From contig FODP01000001.1 of NCBI GenBank assembly GCA_900110395.1, forward strand, positions 496,001-560,000: 64,000 nucleotides of DNA. The letters run 5' to 3'. Every line of letters begins with the position of its first letter. Positions within the stretch are counted from its first letter, which is position 1. The DNA is from Rhodospirillales bacterium URHD0017. GTDB taxonomy: Bacteria > Pseudomonadota > Alphaproteobacteria > Reyranellales > Reyranellaceae. The translations under genes and the position numbers were made by a program. The notes under the pieces are model-generated. The model was not told where the DNA came from, did not search any database, and worked only from the letters and a program-made list of their open reading frames with translations. Positions 55,152-64,000 of this stretch are shown in pieces.

Positions 55152-55609
55152 GCCGGGGACTCGTCGTCGAGCACGCGGCTGACATGTTGCAAGACCCGGA
55201 CCGTCGTCTCGATGTCCTTGTCGGAAAGGCCGACGAGGGCATCGCTGCGGATGCGGCGTGCGACGGTCTCGACCTTGTCGGCGATGGCGCGGCCGCGCGG
55301 CGTCAGCGTGATGATCTTGGCGCGGCGGTCGTGCTCGCCTTCCTTGCGCTGGATGAGACCGGCGGCTTCGAGATTGTCCAGCAGGCGCACCACCGAGGAC
55401 GCGTCGAGCGACAGCGAGGCTGCCAGATCCTTCTGCCGTGGCGGCGCAGGTGCGCGGGCGATATGGACCAGCGGCAGCCAGGTCGCCTCGGTGAGGTCGA
55501 ACGGACGCAGGCCGAGATCGGCGGCGCGGCGCCACTGGCGGGCGGCGCGCGACACCACTGAACCGAAGGCATCGCGATGGGCAGGGCGGCGGGCGGGCAC
55601 GTCCTTCAA
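55148..55609 (-). CDS. MarR family transcriptional regulator
   Basis: A 153-residue winged-helix repressor: KDLAASLSLDASSVVRLLDNLEAAGLIQRKEGEHDRRAK in part covers the recognition helix and wing. It likely represses itself and the MFS pump downstream until a ligand binds. The ORF begins with TTG at 55609; a GTG at 55600 is an alternative and neither has a good ribosome binding site. Palindromes at 55607-55641 overlap the start. Because the pump is split by an inversion, the system is probably non-functional in this orientation. Confidence 0.87.
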   Translation of the reverse strand: MKDVPARRPAHRDAFGSVVSRAARQWRRAADLGLRPFDLTEATWLPLVHIARAPAPPRQKDLAASLSLDASSVVRLLDNLEAAGLIQRKEGEHDRRAKIITLTPRGRAIADKVETVARRIRSDALVGLSDKDIETTVRVLQHVSRVLDDESPA

Positions 55610-55641
55610 TTAGATGGCCTAGATGACAAGTCATCTAATTG
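55607..55641. promoter_or_regulatory. Nested palindromes, probable MarR operator
   Basis: TAGATGAC-AA-GTCATCTA (55620-55637) is an 18-bp palindrome of the length MarR dimers bind. It is embedded in a wider inverted repeat CAATTAGATG (55607-55616) / CATCTAATTG (55632-55641). The site touches the marR start codon, fitting autorepression. Confidence 0.6.
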
Positions 55642-55709
55642 GATCCAGCCATGCGCGACTGTCATGTCATAGGATCGCGGGCCTCCGGGCCCGCTGTCCC
55701 GATGAGGTC

Positions 55710-56504
55710 CTAGCGGCCCTTCCAGTCGGGCTTGGGCTTCTTGTTGGCGAAGGCGTCGATGCCGGCCTGGGCGTCCTCGCGCTGCATGGCGCCGGCCATG
55801 AAATCCGTGGCGTAGGCGTAGGCCTGCTCCAGGTTCATTTCCATGTGCTTGTGGAACATCGCCTTGCCCTCGGCGATCTGTTGCGGCGGTTGGGCGGCAA
55901 TGTGCCTGGCGAACGCCATCGTCTCGGCGTCGAGCTTGTCGGGCGGGGCGAGCCGGCTCACCAGGCCGTCGCGCAACGCCGTCGCCGCATCGATCGGCTG
56001 GCCGGTGAACAGCATGTCGAGGGCGCGCTTGGAGCCGACGTTGCGGCCGACCGCTACCGAGGGCGTGCCGCAGAACAGGCCGTTGTTGATGCCCGAGGTG
56101 GCGAAGGTGGCGTCCGTCGAGGCGACGGCGAGGTCGCAGGCCGCCACCAGCTGACAGCCCGCCGCCGTTGCGATGGCCTGGACCTTGGCGATCACCGGCT
56201 GCGGCAGGCGCTTGATCGACATCATCATGGCCGAGCAGCGCGTCAGCAGGTCGTGGTGAAAAGCGTAGTCCCTGGTCGAGGTCACTTCCTTGAGGTCGTG
56301 GCCGGTCGAGAAGGCGCGGCCGGTCGCCTCGAGGACGACGCAGCGGATCGCCTTGTCCTTGGCCAGCCTGTCGAATTCCGCCTGCAGCGCGTCTATAAGC
56401 TCGCCCGAGAGCGCATTCATGGCGTGCGGGCGGTTCAGCGTCAGGATGGCGACCGGGCCCTCGTCGCGGCGCAGCAGGACCGGCTCGTTGGAGGCTTTGC
56501 TCAT
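55710..56504 (-). CDS. Enoyl-CoA hydratase/isomerase family protein
   Basis: A 264-residue crotonase-fold protein. The N-terminal LTLNRPHAMNALSGELI, the oxyanion-hole segment AFSTGHDLKEV and AAGCQLVAACDLAVAS followed by GLFCGTPSVAVGR are typical. In place of the usual second catalytic glutamate (GxxPxxG region) the sequence reads FCGTPSVAVGR, as in the ECHDC3 subgroup, so hydratase activity is uncertain. A role in fatty acid or acyl-CoA metabolism is inferred. Confidence 0.85.
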   Translation of the reverse strand: MSKASNEPVLLRRDEGPVAILTLNRPHAMNALSGELIDALQAEFDRLAKDKAIRCVVLEATGRAFSTGHDLKEVTSTRDYAFHHDLLTRCSAMMMSIKRLPQPVIAKVQAIATAAGCQLVAACDLAVASTDATFATSGINNGLFCGTPSVAVGRNVGSKRALDMLFTGQPIDAATALRDGLVSRLAPPDKLDAETMAFARHIAAQPPQQIAEGKAMFHKHMEMNLEQAYAYATDFMAGAMQREDAQAGIDAFANKKPKPDWKGR

Positions 56505-56537
56505 GGTCGCATTCTACGGCAAGCGGGGAGGGGCGTC

Positions 56538-56848
56538 ATGCCGGCGATGACGCCCGAGGACCTGCACAAGTTCCTCGCAGAGCACTTCCCGCAGGCCGCC
56601 CATGTCGATCTCCGGATCGAGCATCTCGACGACACCACCATCCGAGTGCGCCTGCCGACCAAGGAGCAGCATCTCAGGCCGGGGGGCACCATCTCCTGCG
56701 CAAGCCCGAGCCCGCCGACCTCTTGGGCGAGGGCCGGCTGATGAAGCTCGGCCGCGCCCTGGCGGTCGGCGACTTCACGATCTGGAGCGAGGGCGAGAAG
56801 GAGCCGGTGGCGCACGCCACCCTGACCTACTCGCTGCCGCGTCGTTAG
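56538..56848 (+). pseudogene. PaaI-type hotdog thioesterase with internal deletion
   Basis: The first 50 codons (MTPEDLHKFLAEHFPQA ... PGGTIS) are the N-terminus of a PaaI-family thioesterase and the last 50 (LRKPEPADLLGEGRLMKLG ... YSLPRR) its C-terminus, in another frame. About 40 residues of the central helix and active site are missing at a junction near 56692-56698. The start is ATG 56538 after GGGGAGGGG. The gene cannot be functional. Confidence 0.82.
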
Positions 56849-56871
56849 TTCGAAGCGCGGATCTCCGATGA

Positions 56872-58413
<1,542 letters not shown>

Positions 58414-58481
58414 CTATTCTTTGGAGGTAAAATAATACCGCGTCCCTAAGATATTGAAAAACAAAGACTATCACGTTCGAT

Positions 58482-58510
58482 TTGACAGTCTGCGGCTTTC
58501 TCTCCATAAG
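58482..58510 (+). promoter_or_regulatory. Sigma-70 type promoter for rplM-rpsI
   Basis: A perfect TTGACA (58482-58487), a 17-bp spacer and CATAAG (58505-58510) lie 24 bp before the rplM start. The predicted leader is short (about 18 nt). Confidence 0.55.
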
Positions 58511-58534
58511 CGCCGCCTCAACGCAGAAAGACCC

Positions 58535-58999
58535 ATGAAAACCTTCAATCTCAAGACTGCCGACGTGCAGAAGAAGTGGGTGCTGATCGACGCTGACGGG
58601 CTGGTCCTCGGCCGCCTCGCCTCGATCATCGCCATGCGGCTGCGCGGCAAGCACAAGCCGACTTTCACCCCGCACATCGATTGCGGCGACAACATCGTCG
58701 TCATCAACGCCGAGAAGGTGCGCCTGACCGGCCGCAAGGCCGAGCGCGAAGTCTTCTACTGGCATACCGGCCATCCCGGCGGCATCAAGGGCGAGACCCT
58801 CGGCAAGCGCCTCGAAGGCCGCTTCCCCGAGCGCGTCATCGTCAAGGCTGTCGAGCGCATGATCACCCGCGGACCGCTCGGCCGCGCGCAGATGAAGAAC
58901 CTGCGCGTCTACAAGGGCCCCAATCACGAGCAGGAGGCCCAGCAGCCCGAGAAGCTCGACGTCGCCGCACTGAACCGCAAGAATTCGAGGATCGGCTGA
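58535..58999 (+). CDS. rplM: 50S ribosomal protein L13
   Basis: The 154-residue L13 starts [20 protein letters not shown] and contains [27 protein letters not shown] and [23 protein letters not shown], all typical. The frame opens further upstream with a TTG (58454), but family and promoter position support ATG 58535. It is followed by rpsI after one base. Confidence 0.97.
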   Translation: MKTFNLKTADVQKKWVLIDADGLVLGRLASIIAMRLRGKHKPTFTPHIDCGDNIVVINAEKVRLTGRKAEREVFYWHTGHPGGIKGETLGKRLEGRFPERVIVKAVERMITRGPLGRAQMKNLRVYKGPNHEQEAQQPEKLDVAALNRKNSRIG

Positions 59000-59000
59000 T

Positions 59001-59483
59001 ATGGCTACCGAACTTTCATCGTTTGCCGAACTGAAGAAGGCGCCGATGGCGCCGGTTCAGACGCCCGCCGCCATTCGCGAGAAGGAAGTCGACGCGCAGG
59101 GTCGCGCCTACGCCACCGGCCGGCGCAAGAACGCCGTCGCCCGCGTGTGGGTGAAGCCCGGCACCGGAAAGATCACGGTCAACGGCCGTGACCAGACGGT
59201 CTATTTCGCCCGCCCGACCCAGCAGATGGTCATCCAGCAGCCGTTCGACGTGACGCAGCGCCGCGAGCAGTTCGACGTCGTCGCCACCGTCTCGGGCGGC
59301 GGCCTGTCGGGCCAGGCCGGCGCGGTGCGCCACGGCATTTCCCAGGCGCTCGCCAAGTTCGAGCCCGGCCTGCGCGGCGCCATGAAGGCCGCCGGCTTCC
59401 TCACCCGCGACAGCCGCGTGGTCGAGCGCAAGAAGTACGGCCGCGCCGGCGCGCGCCGCCGCTTCCAGTTCTCCAAGCGCTGA
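59001..59483 (+). CDS. rpsI: 30S ribosomal protein S9
   Basis: The 160-residue S9 has an alphaproteobacterial N-terminal extension, then [17 protein letters not shown] and the conserved basic tail RRRFQFSKR that reaches the P-site tRNA. It is the last gene of the rplM-rpsI operon and is followed by a terminator. Confidence 0.97.
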   Translation: MATELSSFAELKKAPMAPVQTPAAIREKEVDAQGRAYATGRRKNAVARVWVKPGTGKITVNGRDQTVYFARPTQQMVIQQPFDVTQRREQFDVVATVSGGGLSGQAGAVRHGISQALAKFEPGLRGAMKAAGFLTRDSRVVERKKYGRAGARRRFQFSKR

Positions 59484-59501
59484 ACGCAAACGGAGCAGCG
59501 A

Positions 59502-59530
59502 AGAAGGGCGCCGCTAGGCGCCCTTCTTTT
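59502..59530 (+). terminator. Rho-independent terminator after rpsI
   Basis: An 11-bp stem AGAAGGGCGCC, loop GCTA, GGCGCCCTTCT, then TTT. It lies between rpsI and a convergent small secreted protein gene and could serve both. Confidence 0.88.
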
Positions 59531-59539
59531 ATGCTGGGG

Positions 59540-59866
59540 TTACTGCCGCGGTGTCTGCGCGACGCCCGTTGGCGGAGGAGGCGCCTCGAACTTCTTGTCC
59601 TTCAAGAGCTCTTCCAGGGCCGTGATACCTTCGGCGGCATGGCCATTGGCGCAGTCGATGCCGGCGCCGATGCGCGTGTGATTGCGCGCGCCGTCGGAAT
59701 TCTCGCTGCGGCTGGCACCGTAGCGGTCGTACATCGAGATGAGCTGGTCGCAGCGCGCCTTGAGGTCGGCATTGTTCGGCGCGGTGGCGGAATTCTGCGC
59801 GATGGCAGAGGGACTCATCACAACAATGGCAAGAGCGATGGTCGAACGAAAGAACACTGAACGCAT
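59540..59866 (-). CDS. Small secreted protein of unknown function
   Basis: A 108-residue protein with a clear signal peptide (residues 1-23, ending SAIAQ). The mature part has two cysteines (ARCDQLI and GIDCANG) that could form one disulfide, and a central sequence DRYGASRSENSDGARNHTRIGAG. I do not recognise a named family, though similar short periplasmic proteins occur in Bradyrhizobium-like genomes. The tail is Pro-rich. Confidence 0.65.
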   Translation of the reverse strand: MRSVFFRSTIALAIVVMSPSAIAQNSATAPNNADLKARCDQLISMYDRYGASRSENSDGARNHTRIGAGIDCANGHAAEGITALEELLKDKKFEAPPPPTGVAQTPRQ

Positions 59867-59998
59867 TTCGTTGCTCGCAGATGGTCATGATCTCGTAACG
59901 CCGGATCATGGTCGGCTCTGCGAGGAAGTGGGCACGCGGTCGCGCGATGCCGATGCTGTCTTTGAAATTTCATCTTCTTCTTTGTGGAGCTCGACAAC

Positions 59999-60538
59999 AT
60001 GTCCGGTCTGATCGTTCCTCACGGAGGCTTCGTCCCGAAGGTCGCGCGTTCGGCTTTCATCGCGCCCAACGCAACATTGGTGGGCGACGTCGAGATCGGC
60101 GAGAACGCCAGCATCTGGTTCGGCGTGATCCTGCGCGGCGACGGGCCGGGCATCCGCATCGGCGAGAATTCGAACCTGCAGGACGGCACCGTCGTCCACA
60201 TCGCCGCGCGCGGCCTGATGACGGTGGTCGGCCGCAACGTCACGGTTGGTCACAAGGCTTTGCTTCATGCGTGTGAGGTGCAGGATGGCGCCTTCATCGG
60301 CATGAACTCGACAGTGCTCGACGGCGCCGTCGTCGAGAGCGAGGCCATGGTCGCAGCCGGCGCCCTGGTCGCGCCGGGCAAGGTCGTGCGCCGCGGCGAG
60401 TTGTGGGCCGGCAACCCGGCCCGCAGGCTGCGCGACCTGACCGAGAAGGACTTTGCCGAGTTCAAGCGCGTCGTAGAGGGCTACATCGCGCTGTCGCGCA
60501 GCTACATGCCGGATGAGACCGCTAAGGCTGCTGACTAG
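59999..60538 (+). CDS. Gamma-carbonic anhydrase family protein
   Basis: A 179-residue left-handed beta-helix (hexapeptide repeats such as IGENASIWFGVILRGDG and IGENSNLQDGTVVH). The three metal-binding histidines of gamma-carbonic anhydrases are present in TVVH and in VGHKALLH. Such proteins may hydrate CO2 or act in complex I assembly, as in plants. GGAG at 59986-59989 supports ATG 59999. Confidence 0.9.
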   Translation: MSGLIVPHGGFVPKVARSAFIAPNATLVGDVEIGENASIWFGVILRGDGPGIRIGENSNLQDGTVVHIAARGLMTVVGRNVTVGHKALLHACEVQDGAFIGMNSTVLDGAVVESEAMVAAGALVAPGKVVRRGELWAGNPARRLRDLTEKDFAEFKRVVEGYIALSRSYMPDETAKAAD

Positions 60539-61366
60539 CTTGCACGAAGGTCGCCAGCTCGTCGTTGAAGCGCGCCGCGTCCTCGACGAACGGTGAATGC
60601 CCGCAATCGTCGAACCATGACAGCCGCGCGTGGCTGATGGTGTCGGCCGTGATCTCCGCAGCGCCCGGCAACACGACAGTGTCCAGGCGGCCATGGCTGA
60701 TCAGGACCGGCACGCTCACGCGGCGAAGGGCGTCGATCGTCAGCGGCGCCGCGGTCGACCAGCCGGCGATCGCCCGACGCACGGCAGCGGGCACACGGAC
60801 GTTGTAGCCAAGCGCGCGACGGAAGGCGGCTTCGCTCGGCTTCTTGCCGAAGCAGGCGTCCAAGAAGGCGATCGCGGCATCGATCTCCTCCTCGAGCGTT
60901 ATCCGGTCGGGCGGCGCCTTGGGCGCGCCTGGCCCGCGGAAGCGCGGCTCCTCGATCACCTGTGAGGCAACGAAGTTGACGCCGGCGATCTCGGCGTCGC
61001 CATGGTTGATCAGGTACTGCCGGATCACGCGTCCGCCCATCGACCAGCCGACCAGAACAGGTCGCTTCAACCCCTTGGCCGCATCACCGTGGTGAGATCG
61101 TCGGCCCACACGCGAGGGCCCTGGTAGGCCGCCGGATCAGCCGGCTGCTCGGAGGCGCCGTGGCCGCGAAAGTCGAAGGCCACGACTCGGCAGTGCCCGG
61201 CCAGCGCCGGGATTTGCGGCGCGAAGCAGAGGTGGCATTGCGCGAAGCCGTGCACCAGCAGGACTTCTGGTCCCTCGGGCTTTCCCCATTCGTAGACGGC
61301 GAGGCGGGTGCCGTCAGGGGCGCGAACATCGCTCCGCGCCCCTTCGGTCGGGCTTTGACCCGTCAC
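60522..61366 (-). pseudogene. Alpha/beta hydrolase disrupted by a -1 frameshift
   Basis: The N-terminal part (GTG 61366 to about 61080) has the oxyanion loop LLVHGFAQ and FRGHGAS; the C-terminal part in another frame (from about 61083 to 60522) has the nucleophile elbow GWSMGG, the acid HGRLD and the histidine CGHSPF. One missing base near 61078-61083 (between TTVM and AKGLKRP) separates them. All catalytic residues remain, so the break is recent or a sequencing error. The start overlaps the solute-binding protein stop (GTGA). Confidence 0.82.
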
Positions 61367-62943
61367 TTCTTCTCGATGTTCCAGTGCACCACCACCGGCG
61401 CCTTGAGCCAGCCGACGACGTTGCTGCGCGACGCGCCCGGCCCGTACCAGATGCCGAGCCAGCCGTACTGCGCCGTCTCGATCATGCGGTTCTGCACCGC
61501 CACCGCCAGCGCCTTGTTCTTGGCGGGGTCGGTCTCGCGGGCGTAGGCGTCGCGCAGCTTCTCCAGCTCCGGATCGTTGGGCCAGCCGAACCAGGCTTTG
61601 TCAGGCTGGGCGACCATCCATTGCGCCGAGATCGGGTTCAGGATGTCGGCGGCGATGGCATAGGTGTGGAAGGCGCTCCAGCCGCCCTGGGTGGCCGGAT
61701 CCTTCTTGGTGCGACGGGTGACCACCGTCTGCCAGTCCATCGACTGCATGTCGACCTTGAAGCCGGCCTGCTCGAGCAGCGCCTTGGTGACGGGCGCCAT
61801 GTTGGTGAGCACGGGGAGCGTGGTCGACTGCATCAGCACCACCGGCGAGCCGTCGTAGCCGGCTTCCTTGAGAAGCGCCTTGGCCTTCTCGAAGTTGGGT
61901 TTGACCAGAAGGTCGCCCTGGAGCTCGACGCCGTTGGGCGTGCCGCAGGGAAAGGCGGCGGTGCAGACCTTGTAGTACTGCGGCTCGCCCACCGTCGCCT
62001 TGAGGTAGTCCTCCTGCCGCATCGCGAGCAGCGCGGCCTGGCGGATCTTCGGATTGTCGAACGGCTTGGTCAGGTGGTTGAAGCGGATGATGAACTGCTG
62101 GCCGAGCGGGTTCCAATTGACGGTCTGCACGTTCTTGTCGGCCTTCAGCAACGGCAGGAGGTCGTGCGGCACGTTCTCGATCATGTCGATCTCGCCCGCG
62201 ATCAGCGCGTTCACCTGCTGCGTCGGGTCGGGCATGTCGACGAACTCGACGCGGTCGACCTTCACGACCTTGCCGCCGGCCAGGCCCGAGGCGGGTTCTG
62301 GCCGCGCCTTGTACTTCGGGTTCTTGAGATAGACGTGCCGCTCGCCCGGCTTGGACTGGTCCTTCTGGTAGATGAACGGGCCGGAGCCGACCTGGCTGTC
62401 GATCTGCTTGAACGGATCGGTGGCGGCGACCGCCTTGGGCATCATGAACGGCACGTTGGACGACTGCTTGCCGAGCGAATCGAGCACCAGGCCGTACGGC
62501 TCCTTGAGTTTTATGGTGAAGGTCCTGGCGTCGACCGGCTTCACCTCGGTGACGAACTCCATCAGCTTCTGGCCCATCGAATCGCGCGCCGCCCAGCGCT
62601 TGATCGAGACGACGCAGTCCTCCGCCGTGACCGGCTGGCGGTCATGCCATTCCAGTCCGTCGCGCAGGGTGAAGGTCCACAGCGTCTTGTCCGGCGACAC
62701 CTCGTATTTGTCGACCATCTGCGGCTTCACTTCGTTCTTCTCGTCGGTCGAGAACAACGTGTCGTAGACCATGTAGCCGTGGTCGCGGGTGACGTAGGCC
62801 GTCGTCCAGATCGGGTCAAGGATCGTCAGGTTGCCGTTCTGCACGAACTTCAGCGTCTTGCCCTGACCCAAGGCGGGCACGGCGGCCACCAGGGCGAGCG
62901 TAGCGACACCAGCCGCAAGAGTGCGGCGACAGATCTTGAGCAT
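61363..62943 (-). CDS. ABC transporter substrate-binding protein, family 5 (peptide/oligopeptide type)
   Basis: A 526-residue periplasmic binding protein with a signal peptide (residues 1-27, ending PALGQG). The family-5 signature runs from about FTLRDGLEWHDRQPVTAEDCVVSIKRW; the C-terminal third includes GQQFIIRFNHLTKPFDNPKIRQA. Ligands in the family are peptides, nickel, opines or sugars. GGGAGG lies six bases before ATG 62943. No permease or ATPase genes follow; the next gene is a broken hydrolase, so the transporter partners must be elsewhere. Confidence 0.9.
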   Translation of the reverse strand: MLKICRRTLAAGVATLALVAAVPALGQGKTLKFVQNGNLTILDPIWTTAYVTRDHGYMVYDTLFSTDEKNEVKPQMVDKYEVSPDKTLWTFTLRDGLEWHDRQPVTAEDCVVSIKRWAARDSMGQKLMEFVTEVKPVDARTFTIKLKEPYGLVLDSLGKQSSNVPFMMPKAVAATDPFKQIDSQVGSGPFIYQKDQSKPGERHVYLKNPKYKARPEPASGLAGGKVVKVDRVEFVDMPDPTQQVNALIAGEIDMIENVPHDLLPLLKADKNVQTVNWNPLGQQFIIRFNHLTKPFDNPKIRQAALLAMRQEDYLKATVGEPQYYKVCTAAFPCGTPNGVELQGDLLVKPNFEKAKALLKEAGYDGSPVVLMQSTTLPVLTNMAPVTKALLEQAGFKVDMQSMDWQTVVTRRTKKDPATQGGWSAFHTYAIAADILNPISAQWMVAQPDKAWFGWPNDPELEKLRDAYARETDPAKNKALAVAVQNRMIETAQYGWLGIWYGPGASRSNVVGWLKAPVVVHWNIEKK

Positions 62944-63083
62944 GTATGCCTCCCAGGCACGTTTATTGACGACTTTTTTGACGTCGTTTCCAACGACCTT
63001 GCCACTCAAAGCATTGTCACGCCAGCCATAAGTAGATTACGAACCCGGTGTCCCGATCTGCTTTTCACTGACAGGCGGCCCAA

Positions 63084-64000
63084 ATGAAGACGTACACCAT
63101 CGCTGCGATCCCGGGAGACGGCATCGGGACCGAGGTCGTGTCGGCCGGTGTCGAGGTGCTGCAAGCCCTGGCGAAGCGCGAGGGAAACTTCGCTTTCAAG
63201 GTCGATCACTTCGACTGGGGCGGCGAGTATTACAAGAAGCATGGCCGCATGATGCCGGCCAACGGCCGCGACCTGATCAGGAAGCACGACGCCATCCTGT
63301 TCGGTTCGGCGGGCCATCCCGACATTCCCGACCACATCACGCTGTGGGGCCTGCGGCTCGCCATTTGCCAGCCGTTCGACCAGTACGCCAACGTCCGGCC
63401 GACGCGCGTTCTGCCCGGCATCACCTCGCCCTTGCGTCATGTGAACGACAAGGAGCTCGACTGGGTGATCGTGCGCGAGAACTCGGAAGGCGAGTACGCC
63501 GGCGTCGGCGGCCGCGTCCATCAAGGCTCGCCGCTCGAGGCGGCGACTGACGTCGCGATGTTCACCCGCCCCGGCGTCGAGCGCATCATGCGCTTCGCCT
63601 TCAGGCTGGCGCAGTCCCGCCCGCGCAAGCTCTTGACCGTCGTCACCAAGTCCAACGCTCAGCGCCACGCCATGGTGATGTGGGACGAGATCGCCGTCGA
63701 GATCGCGCGAGAATTCCCCGACGTCACCTGGGACAAGATGCTGGTCGATGCCATGACCATGCGCATGGTGATCAAGCCGCAGTCGATCGACACGGTGGTG
63801 GCGACCAACCTGCACGCCGACATCCTGTCCGATCTGGCCGCCGCGCTGGCGGGCTCGCTCGGCATCGCGCCCACGGCAAACCTCAATCCCGAGCGCACTT
63901 TCCCCTCGATGTTCGAGCCGATCCACGGCTCGGCGTTCGACATCATGGGCAAGGGCATCGCCAATCCCGTCGGCACCTTCTGGTCGGCCGTCATGCTGCT
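63084..64000 (+). CDS. Tartrate dehydrogenase/isopropylmalate dehydrogenase family protein, 3' end outside window
   Basis: The first 305 codons of a beta-decarboxylating dehydrogenase using NAD and Mg2+ or Mn2+. It starts TIAAIPGDGIGTEVV and has GSAGHPDIPDHITLWGLRL and VREN-SEGEYAGVGG, which fit tartrate dehydrogenase/decarboxylase (TtuC-like) better than LeuB. The catalytic K is in VTKSNA and the metal aspartates in the LHADILSDLAA segment. The gene runs off the window, with no stop by 64000. Confidence 0.88.
   Translation, partial: MKTYTIAAIPGDGIGTEVVSAGVEVLQALAKREGNFAFKVDHFDWGGEYYKKHGRMMPANGRDLIRKHDAILFGSAGHPDIPDHITLWGLRLAICQPFDQYANVRPTRVLPGITSPLRHVNDKELDWVIVRENSEGEYAGVGGRVHQGSPLEAATDVAMFTRPGVERIMRFAFRLAQSRPRKLLTVVTKSNAQRHAMVMWDEIAVEIAREFPDVTWDKMLVDAMTMRMVIKPQSIDTVVATNLHADILSDLAAALAGSLGIAPTANLNPERTFPSMFEPIHGSAFDIMGKGIANPVGTFWSAVML

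Overview
The window is GC-rich, densely coding DNA from the chromosome of an alphaproteobacterium. Evidence for this is the conserved block glyA-nrdR-ribD-ribE-ribB-ribH-nusB-thiL, a K+-independent hppA, the run DUF177-rpmF-plsX-fabH-ihfA-merR, rplM-rpsI, and a DUF6867-like protein in the branched-chain amino acid cassette. The high number of ABC transporters, MFS pumps, luciferase-like monooxygenases and Rieske oxygenases suggests a free-living soil or water generalist of the Rhodospirillales/Reyranella or Bradyrhizobium kind. The genus is a guess. No phage, integrase, transposase or CRISPR array was seen.

Layout. 1-3.1 kb: branched-chain amino acid uptake cassette (livG, livF, small membrane protein, periplasmic binding protein). 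3.1-5.8 kb: Ada-like regulator, GNAT acetyltransferase and MFS pump, with a duplicated gene start and a long palindrome between them. 5.9-13 kb: rpiB, glyA, nrdR, the riboflavin genes, nusB and thiL, tightly packed or overlapping. 13-21.7 kb: MFS, hppA, bamE, cytochrome bc1 chaperone, DUF177-rpmF-plsX-fabH-ihfA-merR. 21.9-22.8 kb: small orphan gene coupled to a phosphoglycerate-mutase-like protein. 22.8-27.1 kb: Fbp-type ABC importer. 27.1-31 kb: two tandem TetA-like pumps, tRNA-Pro(GGG) and a frameshifted MFS gene. 31-35.7 kb: GST, then an operon of metY and two tandem Rieske oxygenases. 35.7-44.2 kb: MITE-like repeat, Crp/Fnr regulator, small orphan, beta-propeller lactonase-like protein, large patatin, two-component system and DegP protease. 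44.5-47.7 kb: luciferase-like oxidoreductase operon and a divergent old-yellow enzyme. 47.8-54 kb: a PotABCD-type importer led by an NtaA/DszA-type monooxygenase, and a class II aldolase. 54-56.9 kb: MarR regulator with an MFS gene cut in two by a local inversion, enoyl-CoA hydratase and an internally deleted thioesterase. 56.9-64 kb: plant-type ketol-acid reductoisomerase, rplM-rpsI, gamma-carbonic anhydrase, frameshifted alpha/beta hydrolase, family-5 solute-binding protein and the start of a tartrate/isopropylmalate dehydrogenase.

How the genes work together. The rib genes supply all riboflavin steps except GTP cyclohydrolase II, because the ribBA-like protein has lost the zinc cysteines of that domain; a separate RibA is predicted elsewhere. 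hppA recycles pyrophosphate and plsX-fabH start phospholipid and fatty acid synthesis. The importer/oxygenase clusters look like small catabolic modules whose substrates cannot be read from sequence.

The most interesting points are: the MFS gene split by a ~0.9-kb inversion beside its marR partner; a 245-bp perfectly identical (gene-converted) tract in otherwise diverged tandem Rieske genes; a strong hairpin that buries the ribosome binding site of metY; a plant-like ketol-acid reductoisomerase; a duplicated start of the GNAT gene flanking a 34-bp palindrome; and a patatin that appears to end in a winged helix. Four genes between 29.7 and 61.4 kb are broken, so raw-read confirmation matters before biology is inferred from them.
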